Source of the DNA: Vermamoeba vermiformis
Taxonomy: Eukaryota; Tubulinea; Echinamoebida
NCBI GenBank assembly: GCA_045837725.1
Contig: JBEWZL010000289.1
Span: 31,650 to 95,649 of the forward strand
Length of the DNA: 64,000 bases
Direction: 5' to 3'
Shown here in pieces: positions 1-11,407 of this stretch; positions within the stretch are counted from its first letter, which is position 1; each line of letters starts with the position of its first letter. The notes under the pieces are model-generated. The model ran no database searches. It worked only from the letters and a program-made list of their open reading frames with translations, and had not been told where the DNA came from. A program made the translations under genes and the position numbers.

Positions 1-3000
1 TGCTGTATTGTGGTTGTTAACATTGACATTGTTGATGCTGGAAGTAATTGTAGCAGCAATATCGGACATTGATGAGTTCGAATACAACGCTTCGAGAGAC
101 AGATCCACATTGAAATTTTGTTTCACTAATGCCACCAGTTTAATTGCACTGAGTGAGTCGCCTCCTATTAAAGCATTATAGCTTAGTTTTCATATCGATC
201 AATAAAATGCTATACTTACCCAACGCCGTGAAGTTCGATTTGTCTTTCAGCGCTTCAACACCGTTTGTGCCCAGCACCTCGTTCATAATCCTACAACATA
301 ATAAGTAGCGTTAGTAAAAAGTCAAGGCAAGAAACTTTGAATAACACTTACAATTGTAGCTGCTGTTGTGTGGATTGTTCACCGAGTTGTAACAATACTT
401 CGTTTACTAACGGACGATAAAGCTTGTCAAGCACTGGACGACACTTCCTGATAAACGATTGTGAGTTGAATGAATTATTAATATTGGTGTATCTTACTTG
501 CTAGACGAAGTCATCTTTCCGTTTTGAACGGTCCATTCAACTGGATCCAACACGACGGCGCAGGGGATCTCGAAACTACGCAGCTTTTTCTTCTGTCCGA
601 TCTCAATTAAATTACGCAAGATGAATTCTTTGGCCTCTTTTGTGGCGCATAATGCGGTGAAATCCCCAGCTAAACATAAAAATTTTAATTAAATTAACCC
701 GCTAACTTTCGTTAGTGTCACCTACCGATACCCTTGTCAGCGGCCCATTTCATCAATAGGACTTGATTAGGCACTATAACTGCTGTGACTGAGGTCTGCA
801 ATATGCCCAAGTTACTGTCGCCACACGTGATCAATATCTGTTCGACGTAAGGCGAGTCCAAGTACACCGTTTCAAGTGGCTCCGGTGACACGAATTCTCC
901 TTGCGACAATTTGAAGATATTTTTCTTCCTGTCAATTATACGAACATTTCGTGGGCCCAGTTGCTCCACAATATCTCCGGTGCGGAAGTACCCTTCTTCG
1001 TCGAAATTTCGCTGGGTATCTTCGGTATTGTTGAAGTAGCCTTTGACACTTGACGAACTTTTGACCAATAACTCTCCTTTTGGCGGATTGTCCGTTGTAA
1101 AGTAACCCATTTCAGGCACGTCAAGCAACTTGAACACGACGCCATAGCGTACATTGCCTTTATCATCAGCAATATTTCCAACCTCTAATAAACGCTTGAG
1201 CACCCATTATTATACATTCTATATAGAACCTACCTGTTGTTCCGTATCCTTCACGAACGGATGCGGTTTTGAAACATTCAATGCAAAAGGCTTTAACGAT
1301 TGGATTGACAGCGGCACCACCTGCAAATATAATTAGCCTTTGTGTAGCATAAATGGTTGATTGAAGCATACCCATGCCAATACTCGTGATTCTATTGCCC
1401 AATATTCCTGAAAATTTGTTGATCACGGCACGTCTAATTTCACCTTTTTGTTCGGTGGTAAGGGAAGGCAATCCCAATGAAACCATTAACGATCGTTCTT
1501 CAATCGCCAAAGCCTTCTTGAACTCGTTGTAAATGACGTCGTAGAATCTTGGTGTCGAGTCAATGAAACTAGGTTGAACCAACAAAACATCGACATAAAC
1601 CGTACGAGGATCGTTGCTGATGCCTATTCGACCTCCGTTGATCAGCACACTGTAATAATACAGCGTTAGTATTTGTACTGCTACAATTGAATGAAAAACA
1701 CTTTGTCTTACGTGAGAGTGACTTCTCGATCCGATATGTGAGCCAGTGAATCTAATAGCCTAGTTTAGTAATTGTAATATCATGTTGTCTATCAGCATGT
1801 CTTTCATTAAATTAAGGTCAACGCAATTTTGAAGGGAAATCGCGTACCTTTGCTGACTCCCACGAGTGGATCTTCAGGGTACCTTCCTTCGCTCAATAAA
1901 GTACGCCTAAAAACGAAGTTAACTTTGCTATTATTTCTTTCTTGTTACTAAGTACGTACCATATTTTATCAGTAATCATCGCGCCCTTAGGTCTGCCAGT
2001 ACTCCCACTCGTGTAAATCAACGTGGCCAATTGTTCGGGATCTCTTTTACGCGGCTCGCTTGGCACTTCTTTGCCGAGCTGTTCGAATTCAGCCAGCGTG
2101 TACAACAGTTTCTTATTCTCTCGTTTAGTTTCAGCAATGACAGCCTTTTCTTGTTCTGAGTAATCTGCTTGGTCCATTTGCACGAGCAATTCTAATTGCG
2201 GACAATGGTTCACTGCCTCTAAATACATCGGAACCAGATCCGAACTGCACACGACTGCCTGAAGAAAGAATAAGAAAAAAGCCTAATAAGTACAAATATG
2301 CCACAATGTGTTACTTGCCTTCACATTGGCGTTATTTATGATAAATGTGGCGTCTTCTTCTTTCAAAGCAAAATGCAATGGCACAGTCACGTACGAATAC
2401 ATCTGACACGCGAGATCGGTCATGAACCATTCCACGCAATTGCGAGAGGAGACACCGATGTGAGATTGAGCCGGAAATTTCGCTACAAGTGCTGTGATTG
2501 GCTGTTAGCGCATCCATCCAAAACAAGCACGATATTCCAAATATGGACGTACCTGCGCCAATGTTCCTCACACGAGCTTCAACTTGCTGAAAAGTGAGCC
2601 ATTTGTACTCGTACTTGTGAATATTAGCAAACAGCTCTTCTTGACTTCCCTCCACGTAATCATCTGCCGTCACAATTTTTCCACCCTCTTTTTCCACTTT
2701 GTAGCCGAGACAAGGACGATGCGGGAACGCTTTACCAAAAAAGGCAATATTAATTTCACTCAAACAAAAGAGATCTCACGTTATTAGTATTACCTTTAAA
2801 CATTTTCACGAAGAGGTCGCAGAGTGACTTTGTGTCTTGCGTAATCTGCAGGAAAATAATATTATTAGCTTAGTTGCCAAATATGGTAATGACTCCTTGT
2901 CAAAAGTGCCTTACCTCTTTCCAAACCGCTTCATGCGATAAAATAGGTTCAGGTACCATCACGTGGTCGTGGCCGTTTGCTGCGTAACATTGCTCGCACA

Positions 3001-3625
3001 AATCATAGTTGACGCATTCAGTGCAATGTTGACGCGTTTCGTGACCTATCCCCAACCAATATCAGTTATTATGTAATTTAAAAACGAAAAAACTTCATCG
3101 CGATCCAGCGTTTGAAATTTGGTAAATTGGCGGTTAAGGCTTACGTTCGAATTCTCTGTTGCAAGCATTGCATTTAAAACAATGAGGCCATTTTTGAGCA
3201 TCACCATTCACGTCTTCTTTAATTATGGTTTCAATTTTTTCGTTTAATGTCTTTTCTCGTCCCTGAACCGACGTTAATCGAAAATTTCAATTATTTTATA
3301 GTTGATCTTACTAATAATAATTTTCTTTCAAAGTCTCTTTCTTTTGTGGCAAATTCTTTAATAGTCTCGTTGGTAAGTTCTAAAAATTAAATCAGAAAAT
3401 TAGCGCGTGCCTCAAGTCTTTATTTATTTGGAAAATTCAGTAATATTGATATTACCGATGCCTGTTGAGAGTGCAATCGAAAATTAAATTACCTTCTTGC
3501 GTTGGATTTCGTTCCTTTTCTTCGAGGGCACGTTGTTGCTCTTTACATCGCTCTAATTGTAGTCGCAATAATTCTAATCTAAAGTTAAAATGGTCTCTAT
3601 TTTGAGATACTTCTTTGTCGAACAT
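1..3625 (-). CDS. Carboxylic acid reductase-like enzyme with N-terminal ZZ zinc finger (partial, multi-exon)
   Basis: Read right to left, the start codon at 3623-3625 opens a coiled-coil-like N-terminus rich in Glu, Gln and Arg. A ZZ-type zinc finger follows (about 3180-2920, pattern C-x2-C, HETRQHCTEC, DLCEQCY, HDH). The adenylation domain has the AMP-binding motif LIYTSGSTGRPKGAMITD (about 2030-1975) and, near 980-880, YFRTGD and IDRKKNIFKLSQGEFVSPE. The KLSQGEFV form is typical of carboxylic acid reductases, which activate an acid with ATP, load it on a phosphopantetheine arm and reduce it to an aldehyde with NADPH. A carrier-domain attachment site GGDSLSAIKLV is read near 150-120, so order is ZZ, adenylation, carrier; the expected reductase domain lies beyond the left edge. 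There are about ten short introns. The carrier site rules out a plain acyl-CoA ligase, but a truncated NRPS-like protein remains possible. The ZZ finger is unusual for this family. Start is 103 bp from the divergent selenoprotein gene. Confidence 0.85.
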
Positions 3626-3728
3626 TGTTTCGTGGTCACGCGAACCCGCGCCAAAAACTGTTTTAATTTTTGATTCTGCTGGTGATATTTTATTCATTTT
3701 GACCCTTTGCAAGCACCATACAGTTGTC

Positions 3729-4175
3729 ATGGCTACTAGAAAAAGAAAGGCCGCAGAGCCTAAGCCCAAGACTACAAAGAGAGCCAAAGTGGAAGAAGAT
3801 TTCGAGTTAGTAGATGCTGACAAAGAGTTTACGCTTTCTATTGAACGCTGCAATAGGTACGTAAATTTACCTAATTTTAGGAATATTAAAATAATATTTT
3901 GCACTATACTGACAATTTTTTGGTTCAACAGCTGATCCATCTACAAAACCGCCTCTAATCGCATTACAAAGGCATTGGAGACGGCGTACCCGAAGGCTAA
4001 AGTCGTGCAAAATCCTAACGGCTTGAAGCCACGAAAAGGTTCCTTTGAGGTATCAATAGACGACGAAGTTTTGTATTCAAAATTGGATTTGCATGGTCCA
4101 GCCAAAAACAGAGACCATTTAATGGACGCAAAGTCTCTAATCGAAACTTTAAAGAAGCACTTCGATGAGGAGTAA
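3729..4175 (+). CDS. SELENOH: Selenoprotein H (in-frame TGA read as selenocysteine)
   Basis: Two exons, 3729-3856 and 3932-4175, joined in phase, give 123 residues. The TGA at 3933-3935 falls at residue 44 and makes the motif C-N-S-U, the CxxU redox motif of selenoprotein H. The basic N-terminus RKRK with many Lys and Arg matches the nucleolar, DNA-binding tail of the family. After the motif the protein has NPNGLKPRKGSFEVSI, which matches the family's conserved NPxKPRRGSFEV segment, and it ends LIETLKKHFDEE, like the human C-terminus. Family members are thioredoxin-fold nuclear oxidoreductases. If the TGA were a stop, the product would end inside the first beta strand and the conserved 3' part would have no reason to persist. 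A SECIS-like hairpin lies 60 bp behind the stop. Start chosen at the first ATG before the basic region. Confidence 0.9.
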
Positions 4176-4237
4176 TGAACTCATCGCAGTGCTGTTTTTG
4201 TGGACGTAACGCCTGGCGTTTTTTGCGGATTAAAACT

Positions 4238-4310
4238 CGAGGTGGCACGTGACTATTGACTTGCATCAACCGCTTAACACTCGGAGCTGTCAATATGATT
4301 AACATCCTCG
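4238..4310 (+). promoter_or_regulatory. Candidate SECIS element in the 3' UTR of selenoprotein H
   Basis: Lower stem CGAGG (4238-4242) pairs with CCTCG (4306-4310). TGAC (4250-4253) faces TGAT (4296-4299), giving the tandem G-A core expected of a SECIS. The next helix is TATTGAC (4254-4260) with GTCAATA (4289-4295). An unpaired AA (4268-4269) lies 15 nt above the core, within the usual spacing. Weak points are that the upper helix is only 7 bp before an internal loop and the base before TGA is G rather than the usual A. Folded by eye only. Confidence 0.6.
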
Positions 4311-4344
4311 CTTTAAACCGTTCGTCTCGTTTGGCGCGCCACAC

Positions 4345-4838
4345 AATAAAAATGAGATCGTAATTTAATTTAATTTATTGGTCTGTCCTATGGAAGACTG
4401 TTGAGCTTCGGGGAACTACCAGCCAAATCCAATCCAAAGGTATTTGCAATTCTTTCTCTTGTCCCCTCGTGCCACTCGGATCACGTGTCTTCAAGGAAAT
4501 TTTTCACGTGGTCGTGTCTGACAGATATTTAAATTTAAAAACCGATTACTTATTTATTGTATATACGTGATCCGGATCAAGACCACACAGTATACTTACA
4601 ATCCTCATCCCAGAGCAAGAACGGAACAGCTGGGCAAATGGTTCGTGGAAATTTGCGCATTATTTTCTTTTTTTTGGATTGGTTAATAAGTTTTATTATA
4701 GGAAACAGAACTCAAGCAAGTAAGTATTATTTACCGAATTAAATCCAATTTTTTTCTAATTTTTGAACGAAGATCTTATTAATTTATCAACCTGGTGTGC
4801 TCGACCTTCGTTTTTTGCTAATTCTTGATTAATACATA
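4345..4838. other. Short intergenic region and unresolved 5' exons
   Basis: This stretch lies between the selenoprotein H 3' UTR and the first clear exon of the F-box-like gene. Two short exon-like segments with good donors or acceptors are visible around 4590-4640 and 4703-4720, but I could not join them in phase with confidence. An acceptor (ATACATAG) ends at 4838. Confidence 0.35.
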
Positions 4839-6084
4839 GGGTTTAAAACGCACAGCTTCAGATGTCGATGCAAATGAACGGCCTACGAAGCGAGCAAGAA
4901 CAGATTCAGACGGGACGGTTGCTGAATCCCGTTTCTCCTCGCTTGCAAAGGACATTCTAACTGAGATATCGTATCACCTCGATGTTACAAGTATCAATGC
5001 AATGTTTTCTGCCTCGAAGACACTGCGCAATCACATTTCCTGGCACGCACCCGAAACTGCAGAATTTTGGCGGCAAATGGTGTTGAGAAAATATCCTGGC
5101 TACGAACTTCGATTGCCCGAAGAGCACGAAGAAGGCGACACATTGCCTTGGCGCGACATTTACATCGGTACTGAACGAAAGCTAAGTTTGGGCCGGAAAC
5201 GACTTCAAAATTTTATGCAACTAGCTGGCCTAGATCCGGCGCTCTCTGACGAAGCTCAATTGCTTTCAAAAACTCACAAGATAGTAAGACTAGACGAGGA
5301 ACGAATTTCAGACGAAAACTAATTCATTTCGTTAGCTTGCGAAGCTCGAGTACCAACAGACTCTACTGGATCAAGTCGAACAATTCTTGAAAAATCACCC
5401 AACGATGCGCTCACTTTGGTACGTCATATATCACTTCATTATTTAAACAAACTATAATTTATTTTGACAATTATTTCTTTTTTAGGGAATCACGCGTTTT
5501 TTACACATGCCACCAAGTATTCGCCGGCGTTGAGTGGAACACTGAAAACTACAAATGGGACATGACCAACACTGCGCCAGTCAAACTGATTATAATTGGC
5601 AAGAACGGTGAAGCCTTGTTCATCGATCTGTTAACGAGCTACTTTGCGTGCTATTGGGGCTATGGTTTGCATAATCTTATGAAATCCGAGGTCATGTCCG
5701 TATTTGAAGTGAGCTCTGCGATGACATGGCACATAGATCCAGAATTCCGATGCGGATCTAATGCCCAAAACTGCCGACGAAAGCAATGACGAAGACAAAA
5801 TTATCAAAAAAATGTTGAAATCTGGGTGGAAATATGTGTCTAAACTTACCACGGAAGAATGGAAGAAGTTATTGGACGAGATCGGCTTGACAGATGTAGA
5901 TCCTGATCTGTTCGGCCAACTCATCAGGGCTGCCGGGTTCCCTGATCGCAAAACGAGCCAGTTTTATACAGAAACCACTGGATATTACGTATCGTCGAAG
6001 AGATTCATTGATTCCAGCTACTCGCTACCGGGCGTTGGTGGTGAAGCTAAGTGGGGCAGTATGCCACCCCCGAAGGTTTTATGA
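4839..6084 (+). CDS. F-box-like protein of unknown specificity (5' end uncertain)
   Basis: The clear coding part begins after an acceptor at 4838, with a Lys/Arg/Asp-rich leader (RPTKRARTDSDG). An F-box-like helical segment follows: LAKDILTEISYHLDVTSINA, then a Phe-Trp motif (ETAEFWRQMVLRKY). Such proteins usually recruit substrates to SCF ubiquitin ligases. Exons are about 4839-5283, 5338-5419, 5486-5699 and a last part ending at 6084. The final part (from about 5740, NSDADLMPKTADESNDEDK) is in a different frame from the exon before it. Either a very short intron (about 28 nt, GTGAGC to CACATAG, near 5710-5737) or a frameshift separates them. The C-terminal 300 residues have no domain I recognise. 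The exact start codon is not resolved. Confidence 0.55.
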
Positions 6085-6254
6085 AGCAATAGCAAATACA
6101 ATTAGTATGAAATAAACGGCTAATTTCCTCCGTCAATTTTGCTTTGCGAATTCGTTGCATTGGAAAGAACTTTTCCGAACCTGCGTTTTCTCCCACACTG
6201 ATTCAACCGAGTTAATACCGGTTGTATATTAATTTCGTATTTACAATACTATCA

Positions 6255-6375
6255 ATGAGCTGAAAAGCTCAAATCTGCTAAAATTGAAAAGATACAGAGA
6301 AGATTAGCATGGCCCTGCGCAAGGATGACACGCAAAATCGAGAAGCCCACCCCTCGGGGTTATTTATTAATTTTT
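6255..6375 (+). ncRNA. RNU6: U6 spliceosomal snRNA
   Basis: The 5' hairpin GAGC-TGAAAA-GCTC is at 6257-6270. The invariant ACAGAGA box is at 6294-6300, followed by AGATTAGCATGG, the catalytic AGC triad, GCGCAAGGATGACACGCA (internal stem-loop) and AATCGAGAAGC. Transcription probably stops in the T-run at 6371-6378. A TATA-like box (TATATT, 6225-6230) lies about 28 bp upstream, as expected for an RNA polymerase III U6 promoter. The 3' part after GAAGC differs from animal U6 (CCCACCCCTCGGGG can form a small hairpin), so the exact 3' end is uncertain. Confidence 0.93.
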
Positions 6376-6473
6376 TTTATATTTATTGGCTTCAATCAAT
6401 TGCTAGCGAAATAAAAACACTTTAGCCTATTTAGTTTCCTTTCGAATTATGTACAGGTTTATTTACATTTTGA

Positions 6474-9400
6474 TCAAAAATCTACATTCGCGTTTGGTAG
6501 CCATTTCTTCATGATATTAATAACTGACTTCTTAGTGATTGGCTTCGATAAATAGTCACTCATTCCGGCATCGAAACACTTTTCCCGGTCTCCGAGCAAC
6601 GCGTTGGCCGTGACCGCAATAATTGGCGTGTGTTTGAACGCTTCAAAACTACGCTTTTTTGCAGCCAAACTGAACTCGTATTCTCTTAACAACCGAGTAG
6701 CCGCATAGCCATCAAGCTCTAGCATAAAAGATTATTGAATAATTTTATCGCGAGATCCGACAGCTAATTTTCTTACCAGGCATATAGCAGTCCATAAATA
6801 TAAGATCGTATTGTTTATGTTCTACCGTCACAAGGTTGAACGCTTCTTGGCCGTCGTTGGCAACCTCGATCTATAAGCGCAATAGTTAAAATCACTTGCC
6901 TAATAAGGAAATCGTTACGTGAACATACCTCGCAACCCATCTTTCGCAACATGCCGACCATGAGTGCTTGATTCACAGGATGATCTTCGACCACTAAAAT
7001 GTGCGGGCGTGTCGTTTGCGATGGATTGACGTGCGCTTGTTGCGTGAATGAGAATGACTTGGTGAGCTGGACCTTAACGTTTGGTGGCACGCCGAGGTAT
7101 TGTTTGTTCTGAGAAAAGTTTAGTTCATGTTAATGGCAAGGAAAACGAATGTCAATAATTATTCTCGCGTCGCAAAATAAAGCATGAACTATAATTTAAA
7201 AAAACTTACTGATTTCTCGTCTTTGTCGTGCAGATCCAAATTTGGTGAGGTTTGTGTAGCGACAGATCTCAGTGGAATAGTGAACCAGAAAGTCGATCCT
7301 TTGCCTTCCTCGCTTTCAACACCGATCTCGCCGTGCATGACCGCTACGAGCTTCTTGCAAATAGATAAGCCCAAGCCTTATTTGGAAGCAAATTAGATCC
7401 AGCGATTCGATTGGGAAATAATAGCACGTACCAGTTCCACCGTACTTTCTTCGCGTCGAGTTGTTGGCTTGAGTGAAAGGCTGAAACAAACGTTGTTGAA
7501 CGTCTTTTGATATTCCAATACCAGAATCTTGGACCTATAGCAACGCTGGTTAGACTCCTAGTGTGACGCGGATCTGATGACAGGTGTCAAAGTGTAACTT
7601 CTAATACTTACAGTGAATATGATATCAGTTGGTTTTATGGCCTCATCACCGGCATTGGCGGCCTCGGCAAGTTCCGGAGACTGCTCAGGGACTTTGACTT
7701 TAGTGTACTTGCCACCACTGTCTTTGACAGCACGCATAGCTTTCACTGAAATCGTGCCTTGAGCTGGCGTAAATTTGATTGCATTGGACACAAGGTTCGT
7801 TAAGATTTGACCAATACGACCTAAGTATCAAGGGTAAGTTAGAGCCGGGTCAGGGAAGGATCCAGTTGACACGTGTCAAAGTGTCATAAAATATTTTGGT
7901 TCAAAACTTACCTTCATCACCAACAAATGACGATTTGTTAATTTCATCGTCTATTTCGACTGACATGCTGATTAACTTGTTTTTCAAGGCCACTCCAAAC
8001 ATATTCAATTGGTTATCGATGAGTTGTCGGACAGTAAACTCGATATTTTCCTGTCAAAATTTCTAAGTTAAAAATCACGTTGCTGAAATTTCTGATCATC
8101 GATCTATTATTAAGCTGGCAATGATTTTCCTTATTTTTCGAAATTTCAACTTACGAGCTCGATTTTTCCTGCGTCAATTTTGCTCAGATCCAAAATGTCA
8201 TTGATGAGCATCAACAAGTGCGTGCTGGAGTTTTGAACCGTGTCCAAGTACCGCTTTTGCTCTTCATCTAAATGCGTGTCCGCGAGTAATTCCGTCATTC
8301 CAATAATTCCGTTCAACGGCGTTCTCATTTCGTGGCTAAATGTGAGAAATATGCGACATTAGTACCAGAATCCAATGGATAATTACAGCAGTAAGAAAAG
8401 ATAGCATTCAAAAGTCCGATAAATGTCCGTAGCAGCGCAACAAAATGAATTTCCAACTCGCTGCAAAACGATTGGTCAAACTCGTAAGATAACGCATCGC
8501 ACTACTAAAAACGATGAATCGAATCTTGAGATATAATTATAACTGCCTCGTTGAAACTTTATCAGATCCGGTGCTTGGATGAAAAAAAACTGCTTGAAGA
8601 AAGATTTGTAAAGATTAACGTACCTCATTGTAGCCAAAAATTCACTTTTCAACATGGCAGCTTCCCGCGCACTAGCCTCGCTGATAGCCAAGCGCGCAGC
8701 TTCTTTTCTGATCGTAATATCTTTGGCCACGATAATCAGACCAGGATGGTGTTCCAAATCGGGAAAAAACGGTGCAAAATGACACTCGAGGATGTGATTA
8801 TTGAACGTCAGTTCTGCTGAAAATCTTTCGCCGCTCAATCCTCGCTTGTAGTAGCTACATTAGGAAAAAAGTTAACAATTAGTTCGGAGAAAGCTTCGGA
8901 GTTTATCTTTGCGTTAAATTGTTGCAAAGTTAATTCGATTAAAGTGCGTTAGTAAACTTACTCGATATATTGATTAGTGCCTAATTGAGCCATAGTCTCG
9001 TAAAAAGTTTTGTTCAAGAACCAACTTTGTTGCAAGCCCACGACTTCGAGACCCTTTCCCTCGCACAATGTGCACAACCCCTAATTATTATAATAGTGCT
9101 AATTAGTTAATGAATCATCTGATAAATACAAAATCGATCGGCCTGTTCACCGCGAAATTTCCGGGGAACCTATTCGTTGCACGAGGCCGAACTCGATTTG
9201 TGCTTTTCTTACCGTATGATCGGTGACCATAACCAATACAGGAAAATTTGATATTACTGATTTGAGATAGACCTCTGCTGCACGCGCTTTATCTTCGGCT
9301 AACTGCTGATCGTGGATGTCGGTTGCAGTTCCAATGTAAGAAGTGATGTGACCGTCGTTAGAACGCACGACTACCGCTCTAGTCAAGTGCCATCGATAGA

Positions 9401-10928
9401 GTCCTATAATTGTAGATGAGATTAGGATGTCTTCTGAAAATCGTTCACTGAAAACCTGTTTGTGTCTTCCAAAATTCATGAAACGCAAAGTATATTTCTG
9501 AATATACCCTCCTCCAATGAATTACTATGCCGTTATACTATAGATAACTTACCATCAATAGCGCACCTCAGTCGGAATTTTTTCTCAAAACTTTGTCCCG
9601 CTCTGACGCAAGCTTCCCACTGTTTCAAAAGTTCGGGCAGATCTTCCGGATGCACCGAAATAGTCCAGCCTCTATTCACCGTTTCGCCAAGCGACGTACC
9701 GCAATAAGCTGATCGATAATGTCAGATACTATAATAAGAAAGATTTCATCGGTTTTTTTAATTTTTGTCTGATCGCGACCAGACAAATAAAAAACGTGCT
9801 TATCAATCATGGCGATACTCTGAGTATCAAATCCATTAAAAATATAAACGACACTCACCTAGCCATTTTGAATTGAAATAATCGGCATTTCCGTTCGCAT
9901 CTGTCGTAAAAACCTTCTGTGGAATGGATTCGACCAATAATCTGAACTCGTGCTCGGATTTCGTATTAACAGTCGCTGAAGGCATATCAAATAACGACTG
10001 CAACTTAAATTTTGAAATGTCTTGAATGGCTGCAATCACCGCCCGAACTTTTTTCGGTGCTTGCGTTGAACGAAGGAGAATATCCGCATCTGTGGGCGAG
10101 TCGCGCAAATTAATGCTCTTATCAGTATCTGTAGTCTCGTATTCTATTTCGCCATGGCAATGTATCCATCGGATCTGCTCCGTGCCGCTCTCGCCAGGAA
10201 CTACGATCCTGTACTCGACTTCAAATGTGTTGTCTTCATTAATAACAATTCTTCGTCGCTCGCCGTTTATAATGTGCTTATTTAAGTCTTGTTGTAATAT
10301 CGCGGGACTGTCATTGAATCTTTTAATCCCCGCGTGTAAATCTGTCCAGATTTCTCGATCTTCTTGTAGACACGTTTGAATTAGTCTTTCTGTCGTGATA
10401 ATGCTGTCACTATCATAATGATATATATCATATATTCCTCGAGTGCATTCTAATTCTCCAGTAAATACATCCAGACACCAGCCGCTAATTTTTGCCAGAT
10501 TAAGCAATTTCGCCGCGAAGTGGCTCGGCTTCGTCTACAGTAAGAATATTATTCGTTAATAACATGACGTAAAACATGTAATGATTCAATATACTTGGAT
10601 CCGAACTAACCTTATGACTGGTCGTCATGCTGTATAAACCTGCTGTTGCTTCAACTGCATTGCTTTGGTAGTCTATCATTACTGGTTCATGAAAAAATAA
10701 CAACCAATTTTTTGCAATTTAGAATGCCAATCGGTTATTGATGCAGATTATATTGCGCGGGGAGAAACTGATGTAGATCCCCAACGAATTCCGCTCGGCT
10801 GTTTCTGTTTGTGTGTCAGCAAGCACAATGTACGAAGAACGGTTATTAGGAGAATGAGGCAGGGTAAAGAATAAGGGTTTGAGCGAGAGTTTTTGTTTGA
10901 TTTCGTTAAGCTCCACCGGACTAGACAT
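6474..10928 (-). CDS. PAS-domain hybrid histidine kinase with C-terminal receiver
   Basis: A many-exon gene for a two-component sensor. N-terminal exons (10928 down to about 8480) carry several PAS-like modules, including segments typical of PAS-C repeats ([46 protein letters not shown]). The HisKA domain has the phospho-accepting His in [13 protein letters not shown] (about 8335-8295). The ATPase domain shows the N box NAIKFTP (about 7790), the G1 box DSGIGIS (about 7525) and the G2 box GGTGTGLGLSI (about 7430-7365). The receiver domain begins [11 protein letters not shown] (about 7005), has the phospho-acceptor Asp in IFMDCYMP (about 6795) and the Lys in YLSKPI (about 6550). It presumably relays a signal to a histidine phosphotransfer protein. 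There is no obvious membrane segment. An in-frame TAA lies at 10719-10721, between the first exon-like segment (start 10928) and the next, so the N-terminus is uncertain; an unrecognised intron is possible. Further 5' exons may lie up to 11330. Confidence 0.9.
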
Positions 10929-10947
10929 CCCGATCGGGTGACTGAAA

Positions 10948-11407
10948 ACAATTCGTTAGAACGTTCTTATGGTTGTCCCCGAATTTACGATCAGCATCAG
11001 GCCTGTACAATGCGAGTTCTATTTAGCATTATGTGAAGGGTCATGGATTTGATTCTTCCAGATCGCAAAAAACAAAAACCCAAGAAATTTTAAAAAATCC
11101 AAGTAAAGCGTCACATATTGTCGAAAAATATGTAAGTAAGCATGACGGTGTTAAACTTACCAAAGGTTGTTCCTTGGAATCCAGATTTAGTGTCACGCAT
11201 GAACCAAGGATCTAACGAGCATATCTGTGCATTAACATATTCTTACAGTTAACGTTCGCTCCCTCGGAGGCAAAATCACGTAATTTCCGGCAACAAGCAA
11301 CAGATCGATTATAGTCCATCTGCGCACGTGCTGCCTTCTCGGTCGTTACCCGGCTGCCAAACAAATATGAGCACTATGCAGGCCATTTTTACAATAGAGT
11401 GATCACA
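10948..11407 (-). other. Possible 5' exons of the histidine kinase gene
   Basis: On the minus strand an ATG near 11322 opens a short frame (MDYNRSVACCRKLRDFASEG), followed by GTTAAC and, after an acceptor (CTCGTTAG), a 51-nt open segment ending in a GTAAGT donor near 11161. These look like small exons but do not join in phase with the segment beginning at 10947. They could belong to the kinase or be non-coding leader. Confidence 0.3.
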
